A stretch of DNA of 64,000 nt from Candidatus Macondimonas diazotrophica (GCF_004684205.1 NZ_SRIO01000002.1:124001-188000); one strand, 5' to 3'. Shown: positions 1 to 8,899, counted from the first letter of the stretch. The notes: generated by a model from the letters alone, not told the origin. A program made the numbers and translations.

Positions 1-504
1 CACGACCCGTGCCGGAATGCCGACTACGGTCGCATCCGGCGGCACGTCGCGAACGACCACGGCATTGGAGCCCACGCGGGCGTTCGCACCGATCCGGATC
101 GGCCCCAGGATCTTGGCGCCGGCACCCACGACGACGCCCTGTTCCAGGCTGGGGTGTCGCTTCCCGCCCGCCCAGCTGGTGCCGCCCAGGGTCACCCCGT
201 GATAGAGCGTGCAGTCATCGGCGACTTCGGCGGTTTCGCCGATCACGACGCCCATGCCGTGATCGATGAAAAAGCGTCGCCCCAATCGGGCGCCCGGATG
301 GATCTCGATGCCGGTCAGCCAGCGCCCCACGTGCGACAACAGTCGTGCCGGCCAGAGCAGGCCGCGCCGCCACAGGGCATGGCTCGCTCGATGCAGCCAG
401 ATGGCGTGGAGTCCGGGGTAGGCGGTCAGCACCTCGCGGATACTGCGCGCTGCCGGATCGCGCTCGAAGACGCATTGAATGTCTTCCCGCAGGCGTTCCC
501 ACAT
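1..504 (-). CDS. cysE: Serine O-acetyltransferase, 3' end cut by the window edge
   Basis: Transfers acetyl from acetyl-CoA to L-serine, the first step of cysteine synthesis, in the cytoplasm. The 168 visible codons begin [20 protein letters not shown] and contain the N-terminal helical SATase region followed by left-handed beta-helix hexapeptide repeats. Landmarks are [23 protein letters not shown] and [20 protein letters not shown], with the catalytic His/Asp region and the late VGIPARVV turn just before the edge. The start at 504 was chosen because it gives the usual N-terminus. It lies downstream of trmJ in the same orientation, with a 49-bp gap that includes a hairpin. In many gammaproteobacteria trmJ-cysE is followed by iscR, which may lie just outside. 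The product O-acetylserine is the substrate for CysM encoded at 14.3 kb. Confidence 0.96.
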   Translation of the reverse strand, partial: MWERLREDIQCVFERDPAARSIREVLTAYPGLHAIWLHRASHALWRRGLLWPARLLSHVGRWLTGIEIHPGARLGRRFFIDHGMGVVIGETAEVADDCTLYHGVTLGGTSWAGGKRHPSLEQGVVVGAGAKILGPIRIGANARVGSNAVVVRDVPPDATVVGIPARVV

Positions 505-525
505 GATTCGGTTCCGATTACTGGC

Positions 526-542
526 GGAGGCGCAACGCCTCC
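526..542 (-). promoter_or_regulatory. Hairpin in the trmJ-cysE gap (cysE 5' leader)
   Basis: A perfect 7-bp stem (GGAGGCG/CGCCTCC) closed by a 3-nt loop lies 22 bases before the cysE start. No U-run follows, so it is not a simple terminator. One arm carries a GGAGG Shine-Dalgarno-like string in the cysE sense. A TATAAT string overlaps the trmJ stop codon (558-553 on the minus strand), but I see no convincing -35 box, so a separate cysE promoter is only possible. The role is unknown. Confidence 0.4.
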
Positions 543-553
543 TGTGCGGATCA

Positions 554-1312
554 TTATACGTTGCGGTCCGATGCGCCACCGGGGCGGCGGGTGCGGCCGC
601 CCTGGATAGCGCTCAGAATCCCGCGCAGGATATTGATTTCCTCGACTTCCGGTTGCGCCCGGTTGGACAGCCGCCGAAGTCGCCGCATCAACTGGCGGGG
701 ATTGCCCCGGTCGAGAAAACCGATCTCGGCCAGTACCTCTTCCAGATGCGCGTGGAAGTTTTCCAAGGCTGCGCTGCTGGCCGGTGTGCCTGGTGTATCG
801 GGTGCTTCGACCGGGCTGGCCGGGCCGTCAAGCATCGCCATGCGCCATTCATAGGCCACGACCTGAACTGCTGCGGCAAGGTTGAGCGAGCCGTATTCCG
901 GATTGGATGGGATGTTCACCCGCACATGGCACAGGTCCAATTCTTCATTGGTCAACCCGGTCCGTTCGCGTCCGAACACCAGTGCCGCGTTGGTCTGTTC
1001 GCCGAGATGCGTCAGATGCTGCGCCGCTTGGCGCGCTGTCAGAGACGGACCCGAGAGCGAGCGGGGTCGCGCACTGAGTCCGGCCACCCAGTGACAGCCG
1101 GCGAGCGCCGCTGGCAGTGTCGGGTGGATGCAGGCCTGTTCGAGCAGGTCTTCGGCCCCGGCGGCCATGGCGACCGCCTGGGGGTCGGGAAAACGCTCCG
1201 GAGCCACCAGATGCAGTTCGCTGAGCCCCATGGTTTTCATGGCTCGAGCCGTGGCGCCGATGTTGCCCGGATGGGAGGTGCCCACCAGCACGATGCGTGG
1301 TGCACGACTCAT
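554..1312 (-). CDS. trmJ: tRNA (cytidine/uridine-32-2'-O)-methyltransferase TrmJ
   Basis: SPOUT-class enzyme that 2'-O-methylates position 32 of tRNA anticodon loops using S-adenosylmethionine. The 252-aa protein matches the family length. The N-terminus [20 protein letters not shown] is typical. Later come the trefoil-knot SAM-site motifs [16 protein letters not shown] and [22 protein letters not shown]. Residues after about 165 are a variable tail that includes a Pro/Ala-rich linker and a C-terminal helical segment. Its ATG overlaps the stop codon of the upstream amidase gene (ATGA), which implies translational coupling, and cysE follows. The assignment rests on motifs and length; the closely related TrmL is shorter and lacks this tail. 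Confidence 0.95.
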   Translation of the reverse strand: MSRAPRIVLVGTSHPGNIGATARAMKTMGLSELHLVAPERFPDPQAVAMAAGAEDLLEQACIHPTLPAALAGCHWVAGLSARPRSLSGPSLTARQAAQHLTHLGEQTNAALVFGRERTGLTNEELDLCHVRVNIPSNPEYGSLNLAAAVQVVAYEWRMAMLDGPASPVEAPDTPGTPASSAALENFHAHLEEVLAEIGFLDRGNPRQLMRRLRRLSNRAQPEVEEINILRGILSAIQGGRTRRPGGASDRNV

Positions 1313-2760
1313 GGACTCAGTGCCGGATCGCCCGCCAGTGACAGCTCGGATTCCTGGGCCTGGGCCATGCTGGCGAAACGGGTATCCGGCATGCGCTCCA
1401 GGGCATATGCCCGCAGCCCGCTAAAAATCGCCGATGCGATGCGCCGCTGATGGGAAGGATCTTTCAGGCGGCGCTCTTCATGTGGATTGGTGATGAACGC
1501 GGTTTCCACGAGGATCGACGGAATGTCCGGCGACTTGAGTACCAGAAACCCCGCCTGCTGGACAGCTTCCTTGTGCAGTGGGCCGAGACGACCGAGTTCG
1601 CCCAGAACCCGGTCGGCGAGCAGGAAACTGGCGTCGATGGTGGCCGTCTGGGACAGATCCAAAAGCACTTGAGCGAGCACATCGTCCTTGTCATGCAGCT
1701 TGACCCCGCCGACCAGATCTGCAGCGTTTTCCCGTTCGGCCAGCCAGCGTGCGGCTTCGCTCGTGGCGCCGCGTTGGGACAGGACATACACCGACGAACC
1801 CCGGCTGGAGGTGTTCTTGAACGCGTCGGCATGCACCGAGACGAATAAATCAGCCTGGTGCTTGCGAGCTTTCTGAATGCGTTGTCGCAAGGTGAGAAAA
1901 TAATCCCCATCCCGGATGAGCACCGCTTTCATGCCCGGTTCCCGATCGATGCGCCGCGCCAGCTCTCGGGCGATTCCAAGCGTGACGTCCTTTTCGCGTG
2001 TACCGCTGCCGCCTACCGCACCCGGATCCTTGCCCCCGTGTCCGGCATCGACGGCAATGATGATCGGTCCTGGCTTGACGGTGCGTTTCAGTACCGTCGC
2101 CGGGGCTGGGTTCGCTGGAACGGGGGGCTGGGTCGTGACCGGCTCGGCGCGCGCTGTGGGCGTGGCGGGCTTGACGGTCGGGGTTGCGCCTGGTGGGCGC
2201 TCGGCTTCTGCTTTCGCGACAGTGATGGGGGGATCGGTCTTGACCGTAACGGGCGGTTTGGATGGGACCGCGATCTTCTCGGGTGAACGGCTCTGGGTTT
2301 CCTGCGTCACGACGGGCGTTGGCGACGCAGCCGTGTTGACTGCGCGGACCGGTGCGGTGGCGATCATGCGCGGTGCATGACGCAGCTCCACGGCCAAGCG
2401 GTATTCGCCACGCTGGTTTTTCTCCAGTTGGGCACGCGAATCCCGTGGCTTTTCGGTCAGATCGAGCACGACCCGGAGCGCGCCGCGTTCGCGTGAACCA
2501 CTGCGGACCAGCGTAACGATACTCCCCGGTGCCTGCAGACCGAGCATGCGCGAAGGGACGCCGGACCCATTCAGATCGATCACCAGGCGCGGGGGGTTGT
2601 CCAAGGTCAGCAGCGTGTGCTGAGCGGGGCCGCTCAAGGGCAGGAAAACACGTGTGACTGCGCGTTCGGTCTCGATCTGGGCGATCTGAGTCGTTCCGGA
2701 GGCGGCCCATAGCGGGAGGGCGGTGCAGCACAGCAGCATCAGCGCGATCCAGCGTTTCAT
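1309..2760 (-). CDS. amiC: Periplasmic N-acetylmuramoyl-L-alanine amidase (AMIN + Amidase_3)
   Basis: Cleaves the amide bond between N-acetylmuramic acid and the stem peptide during septum splitting. The 483-aa product starts with a Sec signal peptide (MKRWIALMLLCCTALPLWA), then an AMIN domain (about 25-130), a Pro/Thr-rich linker (about 135-235) and a zinc amidase domain. The zinc ligands are visible in DAGHGGKDPGA, GTREKDVT, SVHADAF and the catalytic ILVETAFI. An in-frame extension to 2817 exists, but the start at 2760 has an AGGGGG Shine-Dalgarno and yields a proper signal peptide. There is no LysM domain, so it is AmiC/AmiA-like rather than AmiB-like. The stop overlaps the trmJ start. The choice of symbol among amiA/B/C is by domain layout only. 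Confidence 0.93.
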   Translation of the reverse strand: MKRWIALMLLCCTALPLWAASGTTQIAQIETERAVTRVFLPLSGPAQHTLLTLDNPPRLVIDLNGSGVPSRMLGLQAPGSIVTLVRSGSRERGALRVVLDLTEKPRDSRAQLEKNQRGEYRLAVELRHAPRMIATAPVRAVNTAASPTPVVTQETQSRSPEKIAVPSKPPVTVKTDPPITVAKAEAERPPGATPTVKPATPTARAEPVTTQPPVPANPAPATVLKRTVKPGPIIIAVDAGHGGKDPGAVGGSGTREKDVTLGIARELARRIDREPGMKAVLIRDGDYFLTLRQRIQKARKHQADLFVSVHADAFKNTSSRGSSVYVLSQRGATSEAARWLAERENAADLVGGVKLHDKDDVLAQVLLDLSQTATIDASFLLADRVLGELGRLGPLHKEAVQQAGFLVLKSPDIPSILVETAFITNPHEERRLKDPSHQRRIASAIFSGLRAYALERMPDTRFASMAQAQESELSLAGDPALSP

Positions 2761-2788
2761 GATGATCCCCCTAGCGAGTCGAAACAAA

Positions 2789-2817
2789 ATGTTAGAGCCG
2801 ACGCCTGGAAGAATCAA
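2789..2817 (-). promoter_or_regulatory. Candidate sigma70 promoter for amiC-trmJ(-cysE)
   Basis: On the minus strand TTGATT (2817-2812) is followed by 17 nt and TAACAT (2794-2789). Each box matches consensus at 4 of 6 positions, with ideal spacing. The implied start of transcription near 2782 leaves a leader of about 22 nt carrying the AGGGGG ribosome site of amiC. It sits in the 102-bp gap after tsaE, the only real break in this operon. Confidence 0.45.
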
Positions 2818-2862
2818 GAAGATTCATTTGGATAGGTCGCTTTCCTAAACCTCTTGCGAGAT

Positions 2863-3360
2863 TCATGGTGCAGTATGTTGTTGAATAAAGGTGACCCACG
2901 CATCGAGTAGCGCCGCTCCGGCGCTGCTGAGGGCACTGATGCGAACCTGGCGACCGGGTGGGCAGTGTTTCCACTCCAGCCGAATATCGGCCGGTGGTAA
3001 GTGTCCTTTACCGTTGCTCGGCCATTCGATGAACCAGACGGCGGGGATGGACCAGAGGTCTGCCAGTCCGAGTTCGTCCAGTTCGTCTGGAGCCCCGAGC
3101 CGGTACAGGTCCAGATGGTGCACCGGCCAGCCGGTGGGAGTGTCGTAGGTCTCGTGCAGGGTATAGGTCGGGCTGCGTACGGTACCGCTCCATCCCCAGG
3201 AGCGCAGAACGGAACGAACCCAACTGGTCTTGCCCGCGCCAAGATCCCCATCGAGCAGCACGACGAGCGGTGGACTGGCACAGCGGGCAAAGGCGTGCGC
3301 CAGGGCATCGGTGGCCTCGGGCGTGGGGAGATTGGTCCGATAGTGGTCGGCCAGCTTCAC
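2863..3360 (-). CDS. tsaE: tRNA threonylcarbamoyladenosine biosynthesis ATPase TsaE
   Basis: P-loop ATPase that works with TsaB/TsaD to make the t6A modification at position 37 of ANN-decoding tRNAs. The 165-aa protein has Walker A GDLGAGKTSWVRS at about residue 40, then RSPTYTLHETY and HHLDLYRL, which are the family hallmarks, and the WFIEWPSNG segment near the end. The start is GTG at 3360; it overlaps the stop of the upstream nnrDE gene (GTGA), so the pair is translationally coupled. The C-terminal 40 residues are more variable. The nnr-tsaE-amidase order matches the E. coli yjeF-yjeE-amiB region. Confidence 0.95.
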   Translation of the reverse strand: MKLADHYRTNLPTPEATDALAHAFARCASPPLVVLLDGDLGAGKTSWVRSVLRSWGWSGTVRSPTYTLHETYDTPTGWPVHHLDLYRLGAPDELDELGLADLWSIPAVWFIEWPSNGKGHLPPADIRLEWKHCPPGRQVRISALSSAGAALLDAWVTFIQQHTAP

Positions 3361-4880
3361 GGCCGGATCTCCGGAAGCGCCAGAAGCGGCGCGATGCGAT
3401 CCAGCACATCGCTGGCGAGCATGCCAGCATGACCCAGTGTCTGCGCCGCATGGGCGCCGGCGTGCAGCTGCAGGCGGACGGCGCCCCGCGCGGCTGCTAC
3501 CGGCGCAAGGCCCTGGGCGAGCAGGCCGGCAGCGAGTCCGGTCAGCACATCGCCCATCCCGCCGCTGGCAAGTCCCGGATTCGCGCCGGCACACAGAGCG
3601 ATTTGCTGCCCGTCGTCGATGAGCGTCCCGGCGCCCTTGAGCAGTGCGACGCCGCCATAGCGATCGGTCAGTGCCCGCACGGCGGCCAGGCGGTCGGCCT
3701 GGATTTCGGCCGTCGTTACGCCCAGCAGCCGCGCGGCCTCGGCCGGGTGCGGGGTGAGAATCCAGTTCTCGCGCCAGCAAGGGCACTCGGCCAGTAGGTT
3801 CAGCCCATCAGCATCCACCACCAGCGGGCCGGGCGCTGCGAGAGTGGCTGAAAACAGCTGCTCGGACCACGAACTTCGGCCCAGTCCGGGTCCCAGCGCA
3901 CGCACCGTACTGCGCGCTAGCAGCGGCGCGAGGTCCTCGGCGGTCTGGATCCCGGCTACCATCAGCTCCGGCCGTCCGATGCCGGCCGCGGCTGCGTGCT
4001 CGGGGGCCGTTGCGACGCTGACCAGACCCGCACCCACCCGCAATGCCGCTTCGGCCGCCATTCTGGCCGCGCCGGCCATGCCCACGCCGCCTCCGACGAC
4101 GAGCACGTGACCGAACTGGCCTTTGTGCGCGGTCGGTGAGCGGGGCGGTAGCAGCATCTCCGGTGGCGTGTCAGCGGGCCACAGCCGACAGGCGCCGGGT
4201 AGTCCGGCGCCGAGATCGTCTGGCGCACCGAGCCGGTCGAGAATGAGCGTGCCGCAGCAGTCCGGGCCGGCGCCGGTGTAAAGCCCTGGTTTGGGCGCAA
4301 TGAAGCTCACGGTCATGGCTGCCTGCACGGCGATGCCCCGCATCACTCCGGTGTCGGTGCACAGCCCCGACGGTGTGTCGATGGCCAGTACCGGGGCCGG
4401 GTGCGCATTCAGGGTTGAGATCACGTCATGCGCCACGCCGCTTGCGGGGCGTGCCAACCCGGTTCCGAAAAGCGCATCCACCCAGGCGTCCACATCTGCC
4501 GTGCGCAGGCTGCCAGCGTCCAGCGGCTCGATCTGTCCGTCTGAGGCGAGAAAATCCTGCGCCGCGCGCCGCGCCGCGCCGCGCAGGGATTCCACCGGCG
4601 CCATGGCCCAGAGCCGAACGGAGAGACCCCATGCCCGGGCGAGGGCGGCGATCACATATCCGTCGCCGCCGTTGTTCCCCGGTCCGCAAATCACGCCCAG
4701 CCGCCGCCGTTGGGGCCAATGCCGGCGCAACCGGAAAAACGCGGCGCGGCCGGCCCGGCGCATCAAGGTGTAATCGTCGATATGCTCGCGGGCCATGAGG
4801 CGCGCATCCAGCTGACGCATTTCGCTGGCCCGGTAGGCCCACAGCGGAGCCGCGTCGCTTGGCTCGCCGACAGAAGGCAT
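3357..4880 (-). CDS. nnr: Bifunctional NAD(P)H-hydrate epimerase / ADP-dependent dehydratase
   Basis: Repairs damaged NADHX and NADPHX. The N-terminal YjeF_N epimerase domain (about 1-215) shows VICGPGNNGGDGYVIA. The C-terminal ribokinase-fold dehydratase domain (about 225-500) shows HKGQFGHVLVVGGG, ALGPGLGRSSW, DADGLNLLA, LTPHPAEAARLLG and NPGLASGGMGDVLTGLAAGL. Total length of 507 aa is normal. An ORF extension runs to 5006, but the ATG at 4880 has an AGAGGA ribosome site, gives the usual MPSVGEPS...WAYRASEMR start and avoids overlapping the divergent queG. It is the first gene of the minus-strand operon and is translationally coupled to tsaE. Confidence 0.95.
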   Translation of the reverse strand: MPSVGEPSDAAPLWAYRASEMRQLDARLMAREHIDDYTLMRRAGRAAFFRLRRHWPQRRRLGVICGPGNNGGDGYVIAALARAWGLSVRLWAMAPVESLRGAARRAAQDFLASDGQIEPLDAGSLRTADVDAWVDALFGTGLARPASGVAHDVISTLNAHPAPVLAIDTPSGLCTDTGVMRGIAVQAAMTVSFIAPKPGLYTGAGPDCCGTLILDRLGAPDDLGAGLPGACRLWPADTPPEMLLPPRSPTAHKGQFGHVLVVGGGVGMAGAARMAAEAALRVGAGLVSVATAPEHAAAAGIGRPELMVAGIQTAEDLAPLLARSTVRALGPGLGRSSWSEQLFSATLAAPGPLVVDADGLNLLAECPCWRENWILTPHPAEAARLLGVTTAEIQADRLAAVRALTDRYGGVALLKGAGTLIDDGQQIALCAGANPGLASGGMGDVLTGLAAGLLAQGLAPVAAARGAVRLQLHAGAHAAQTLGHAGMLASDVLDRIAPLLALPEIRP

Positions 4881-4919
4881 AAGGTGGTGTCCTCTTGGGA
4901 ATGACCGCGGTGAGGAAGC

Positions 4920-4925
4920 TAGAAT
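4920..4925 (+). promoter_or_regulatory. -10 element placed for a leaderless queG transcript
   Basis: TAGAAT lies exactly 7 nt before the queG ATG, so transcription would start at or next to the start codon. No Shine-Dalgarno sequence is visible between them. A weak -35 (TTGGGA) sits 19 nt upstream. The cysM gene at 14.27 kb has the same geometry. Prediction only. Confidence 0.35.
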
Positions 4926-4932
4926 ACGAGCC

Positions 4933-6036
4933 ATGACCGTGCTCGCCAATGCGTCCAGCTCTTCATCCGGGATGCGCGATCCTGTTGCACTCGCGCGGGA
5001 GATCAAGCGCTGGGGGGTTGAGCTGGGCTTTCAGCAGGTCGGCATCAGCGCGTTCGATCTCGACGACGATGCCGATCGGCTCGACGCGTGGCTTGCCGAT
5101 GGTTTTCATGGCGAAATGGGCTACATGGCGCGCAACACCGGGCTGCGGCGCCATCCCGAGGGTCTGGTGCCGGGCAGCGTGCGCGCCATTTGCGTGCGCA
5201 TGGATTATCGCCCCGTGGCCGAATATCCCGATCACGTTCTGAACGTGCCAGCGCTCGGCTACGTGGCGCGCTACGCCTTGGGCCGGGATTATCACAAGGT
5301 GCTGCGCAAGCGCCTCGAACAGCTGGCCCGGCGCATCGCCGATGCAATCGGCCCGCATGGCTATCGCGTGTTTACCGACAGCGCGCCGATTCTGGAGAAG
5401 GCGCTGGCGCGCCAGGCGGGGCTTGGCTGGATCGGCAAGCACACCAATCTGCTCGACCGGCAGGCCGGCTCATGGTTTTTCCTGGGCGAGATCCTGACCG
5501 ACTTGCCACTGCCGGTCGATCAGCCGCTTGACGCGCATTGCGGCAGTTGCCGGGCCTGCATCGATATCTGCCCGACCGGCGCCATCGTCGGTCCCTACCG
5601 GCTCGATGCGCGGCGTTGCATCAGCTATCTCACCATCGAGCATCACGGGCCGATTCCGGAGTCTTTGCGGCCGTTCATGGGCAACCGCATCTATGGCTGC
5701 GATGACTGCCAGCTGGTCTGCCCGTGGAACCGCTATGCCGCGCTCAGCGGCGAGGAAGCCTTCGCGCCGCGCCACGCACTGGACGCGCCGCGTCTGGTGG
5801 ACCTGTTCGGCTGGGACGAGGCCACGTTCGAAAGCCGGCTGGCCGGTTCCCCCGTGCGCCGCATCGGCCATATCCGCTGGCTGCGCAACCTGGCTGTGGC
5901 GATGGGCAACGCGCCGCCGGATCCGGCTATCGCCGCGGCTTTGGCCGCGCGTCTGGACCATCCTGCCGAACTGGTGCGCGAGCATGTCCATTGGGCGTTG
6001 GCGCGACAGCAGACCACGCGACAAGGGGCGCAGTGA
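4933..6036 (+). CDS. queG: Epoxyqueuosine reductase QueG
   Basis: Cobalamin- and Fe4S4-dependent enzyme that reduces epoxyqueuosine to queuosine at the wobble base of GUN tRNAs; cytoplasmic. The 367-aa protein has the DUF1730 N-terminal domain (for example FHGEMGYMARN) and KHTNLLDRQAGSWFFLGEIL. Two ferredoxin-type clusters follow, CGSCRACIDICPTGAI and CDDCQLVCPWNRY. The C-terminal HEAT-like helices contain RRIGHIRWLRNLAVAMGN. It is transcribed divergently from nnrDE across 52 bp. The start lacks an obvious ribosome site and may be leaderless. Confidence 0.96.
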   Translation: MTVLANASSSSSGMRDPVALAREIKRWGVELGFQQVGISAFDLDDDADRLDAWLADGFHGEMGYMARNTGLRRHPEGLVPGSVRAICVRMDYRPVAEYPDHVLNVPALGYVARYALGRDYHKVLRKRLEQLARRIADAIGPHGYRVFTDSAPILEKALARQAGLGWIGKHTNLLDRQAGSWFFLGEILTDLPLPVDQPLDAHCGSCRACIDICPTGAIVGPYRLDARRCISYLTIEHHGPIPESLRPFMGNRIYGCDDCQLVCPWNRYAALSGEEAFAPRHALDAPRLVDLFGWDEATFESRLAGSPVRRIGHIRWLRNLAVAMGNAPPDPAIAAALAARLDHPAELVREHVHWALARQQTTRQGAQ

Positions 6037-6128
6037 ACGATGTGGGTCGTGCGGATCAGGTCTTGCGGGGCGTGAATTCCCCGGGCATCGCCAGTGTCGG
6101 CGGGTGGGGCAGAATCCGAGGGGGGAAG

Positions 6129-6203
6129 TGGTGGGCGGTACAAGATTCGAACTTGTGACCCCTGCCGTGTGAAGGCAGTGCTCTACCGCTGAGCTAACCG
6201 CCC
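6129..6203 (-). tRNA. tRNA-Val (anticodon CAC)
   Basis: A full cloverleaf reads on the minus strand. The acceptor arms are GGGCGGT and ACCGCCC with discriminator A and an encoded CCA. The D arm is GCTCAGCGGTAGAGC, the anticodon stem is CTGCC/GGCAG with loop TTCACAC (CAC at 34-36), and the T arm has TTCGAAT. It is 75 nt long and reads GUG. This is a single tRNA flanked by queG and pldA. E. coli lacks a CAC valine tRNA, so this is a dedicated extra isoacceptor, as expected of a GC-rich genome that uses GTG heavily. Confidence 0.97.
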
Positions 6204-6216
6204 ACGCAAGCCGCTG

Positions 6217-6246
6217 ACAGTAGCCGATAAGCTGTACTGTCGTCAA
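6217..6246 (-). promoter_or_regulatory. Candidate promoter of tRNA-Val
   Basis: On the minus strand TTGACG (6246-6241) is followed by 18 nt and TACTGT (6222-6217). A GC-rich discriminator (CAGCGGC) leads into the tRNA, which begins 13 nt after the -10 box. The -35 matches consensus at 5 of 6 positions. GC-rich discriminators are typical of stringently controlled stable-RNA promoters. Confidence 0.5.
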
Positions 6247-6334
6247 TATTCGACGCGTCACGTCGGTGATCAAGACTTCACCATCAGCTCCCGCTAAACT
6301 CCGCGGTGGCTGTTGCTCGAGAGAAGCATGAATC

Positions 6335-7420
6335 ATGCGTACGGCGATGTGGGTTTCAGGTCTCTGCGTGATGGGGCTCCATGTGGCATCGGCGGCCGAT
6401 ACGCCGGTGATTCCGGCGTCACTGGGCAGTTGCCGGGTATTGACCGACGATGCGGCGCGGCTCCAGTGCTATGACACGGTCACGGGCCGCACGCCAACCC
6501 AGCGCATCGAGGCTAATCCGGCACCCGCCGCGAAGACGAACGCGCCGCAGGCCGCCCCTGAATCGAGCTTGGATGCGGTGGTAAAAGCCGTGACGCCGCC
6601 CCCGGCCGAGGAGCCACCGTCTCCTCTGGCCAAACGCTGGCAGCTGGTGGCCCAAACCGATCGGGGGCCGTTCGTGATCACGCCCTATCGGCCCACCTAC
6701 ATCCTGCCGCTCTCCTACGCGGGCCGGCGCAACGTGGAGCCGTTTCAGGCAACCTTCGGCGAGGATGAACCGTACGATGCGATCGAAGCGAAGTTTCAGC
6801 TGAGCTTCATGAGCAAGCTGTGGCCGGAGTTTCTGCATCCGCGCGGTGATCTGTGGTTCGCCTATACCCAGCAGTCGTTCTGGCAGTCCTACAACGGTGA
6901 GGCTTCGGCGCCGTTTCGCGAAACCAACTATGAGCCGGAACTGATTTATTCATGGAAGACCAACTTCAAGACGCTGGGACTGAACAGCCGCCTGTTGAAT
7001 GTCAGCCTGGATCATCAGTCCAATGGCCGCGATGATCCGGTCTCACGCAGCTGGAATCGCATCATTGCCAGTGCACTGTTCGATCACGGGGACGATTTCG
7101 CGCTGGGCCTGAAGGGCTGGTGGCGCCTGCCCGAGGATGAATCGGAGGACGACAATCCGGATATCGAGGATTACGTGGGCCGGGCGGAACTGTGGACGTT
7201 CTGGACCGCAGGGCGCAACCACTATGCCGTGATGCTGCGCAACAACCTCGATCTGGGCGATCCGCGCGGCGCGTTGCAGTTGGACTGGAGCATTCCGCTC
7301 GGCCACTCTCCGGTCCGGGGCTATGTGCAGTATTTCTACGGCTACGGCGACGGATTGATTGACTACGACTTCATCGCCAATCGGCTGAGTGTAGGGTTCC
7401 TGCTCACCGACTGGATGTGA
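6335..7420 (+). CDS. pldA: Outer-membrane phospholipase A (OMPLA)
   Basis: Beta-barrel lipase that hydrolyses phospholipids that have flipped into the outer leaflet, preserving outer-membrane asymmetry. The 361-aa product has a signal peptide (MWVSGLCVMGLHVASAA) and a Pro/Ala-rich spacer (about 55-95). A barrel domain follows with FAYTQQSFWQSYN, NYEPELIYSW and the active-site loop SLDHQSNGRDD, where His227 and Ser229 are the catalytic pair. It ends in alternating beta strands closing with SVGFLLTDWM. The long N-terminal spacer, with a conserved-looking Cys pair in SLGSCRVLTDDAARLQCYD, is larger than in E. coli PldA. It lies between tRNA-Val and gltX and appears monocistronic. Confidence 0.93.
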   Translation: MRTAMWVSGLCVMGLHVASAADTPVIPASLGSCRVLTDDAARLQCYDTVTGRTPTQRIEANPAPAAKTNAPQAAPESSLDAVVKAVTPPPAEEPPSPLAKRWQLVAQTDRGPFVITPYRPTYILPLSYAGRRNVEPFQATFGEDEPYDAIEAKFQLSFMSKLWPEFLHPRGDLWFAYTQQSFWQSYNGEASAPFRETNYEPELIYSWKTNFKTLGLNSRLLNVSLDHQSNGRDDPVSRSWNRIIASALFDHGDDFALGLKGWWRLPEDESEDDNPDIEDYVGRAELWTFWTAGRNHYAVMLRNNLDLGDPRGALQLDWSIPLGHSPVRGYVQYFYGYGDGLIDYDFIANRLSVGFLLTDWM

Positions 7421-7498
7421 GGCGCGACCGGGGAGTTTGGTAGAATCGCCGGCCTTGCGCCCGGCTTCTGCCCGCCCGTCCTGGAGTCAGCTCTAGTC

Positions 7499-8899
7499 AT
7501 GACCGTCGTTACCCGTTTCGCTCCCAGTCCCACTGGCCATCTGCATATCGGCGGCGCCCGCACGGCGCTGTTTTCCTGGCTCTACGCGCGCCGCCAAGGC
7601 GGGCGATTCATCCTGCGGGTGGAGGATACCGACCGGGAGCGCTCGACCGACGAATACGTCCAGGCCATCCTCGAGGGCATGGCGTGGCTCGGCCTCGAGC
7701 ACGATGACGGTCCTTATTATCAGACCCAGCGTTTTGATCGTTACAGGCAGATCATTGAACGTATGCTTGCGGAGGGGACGGCCTATCGGTGCTATTGCAG
7801 CCGGGAACGGCTCGATGCGCTGCGGGCCGAGCAGATGGTGGCCAAGGAAAAGCCGCGATATGACGGCTTGTGCCGCGACCGTCAGGATCCACCGCCCGAG
7901 GGCGTTAGCCCGGTGGTGCGCTTCCGCAACCCGACGGACGGGCAGGTGGTGTTCGAGGATCTGGTGCGCGGGCCCATCGCTTTCGACAACGCCGAGCTCG
8001 ACGATCTCATCATCGCCCGTTCCGACGGAACGCCCACCTATAACTTCACGGTGGTGGTCGACGATGCGGACATGGGCGTCACCCATGTCATTCGCGGCGA
8101 CGATCACATCAATAATACTCCCAGGCAGATCAATCTGTTGCGGGCGATCAGTGTAACCCCGCCAGCCTATGCCCATGTCCCGATGATCCTGGGCGCCGAC
8201 GGTCAGCGCCTGTCCAAGCGCCATGGCGCCGTCAGCGTGCTGCAGTATCGCGATGACGGCTACCTGCCCGAGGCGCTGCTGAACTATCTGGTGCGCCTGG
8301 GCTGGTCGCATGGGGACCAGGAAATTTTCAGCCGCCAGGAAATGATCGACTTGTTCGATCTCGCGGCGGTGCACCGGGCGCCGTCCACTTTCAATCCCGA
8401 CAAGCTGTTGTGGCTCAATCAGCACTATCTGAAAACCGAGGATCCCGGGTATGTGGCCGGACATCTGCAGCCTCATCTGGCGGCGCTGGGTGTGGATCCT
8501 GACGCGGGGCCGGATTTGGCCGAAGTCGTGCGGGCGCTGCGCGAGCGCAGCAAGACACTGGTCGAGATGGCCGAAGGCGCGCGATTTTTCTTTGCCGAGC
8601 ATGTCGCCTACGATGAGAAGGCGGTGGCCAAGCATCTGGGCGAGGAGGGGCGTCGCGCGCTGGGTGCAGCGCAGGCGGCCCTTACCGATCTTACCGAATG
8701 GACGATCGAGGCGATTCACGGCGTGATCGAAACCGTTGCCGCCTCGGGAGGCTGGAAGATGGGTCAGGTGGCGCAGCCCTTGCGGGTCGCAGTGAGCGGC
8801 ACGGCGGTGTCGCCACCCATCGACCAGACGCTTCAGTTGCTGGGGCGAACGGTGAGTCTGGCGCGGATCGAGGCCGCGCTGCGGCACGGCCAATCCTAG
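7499..8899 (+). CDS. gltX: Glutamate--tRNA ligase
   Basis: Class I aminoacyl-tRNA synthetase that charges tRNA-Glu; cytoplasmic. The 466-aa protein has the HIGH-type motif HLHIGGART at residues about 15-22, [10 protein letters not shown], the glutamate-binding region and the KMSKS-type RLSKRHG near residue 240. An all-helical anticodon-binding domain makes up the C-terminal third. Its length matches the bacterial GluRS1 family. A TAGAAT box occurs upstream at about 7441, but no clear -35 was found. A hairpin terminator follows directly after the stop. A tRNA-Glu gene lies 5 kb downstream. Confidence 0.97.
   Translation: MTVVTRFAPSPTGHLHIGGARTALFSWLYARRQGGRFILRVEDTDRERSTDEYVQAILEGMAWLGLEHDDGPYYQTQRFDRYRQIIERMLAEGTAYRCYCSRERLDALRAEQMVAKEKPRYDGLCRDRQDPPPEGVSPVVRFRNPTDGQVVFEDLVRGPIAFDNAELDDLIIARSDGTPTYNFTVVVDDADMGVTHVIRGDDHINNTPRQINLLRAISVTPPAYAHVPMILGADGQRLSKRHGAVSVLQYRDDGYLPEALLNYLVRLGWSHGDQEIFSRQEMIDLFDLAAVHRAPSTFNPDKLLWLNQHYLKTEDPGYVAGHLQPHLAALGVDPDAGPDLAEVVRALRERSKTLVEMAEGARFFFAEHVAYDEKAVAKHLGEEGRRALGAAQAALTDLTEWTIEAIHGVIETVAASGGWKMGQVAQPLRVAVSGTAVSPPIDQTLQLLGRTVSLARIEAALRHGQS

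Noticed and set aside
7493-8893. A long minus-strand frame of 466 codons opposite gltX.
   Set aside because: It mirrors the gltX frame in GC-rich DNA, has no ribosome site or family motif, and gltX is certain.
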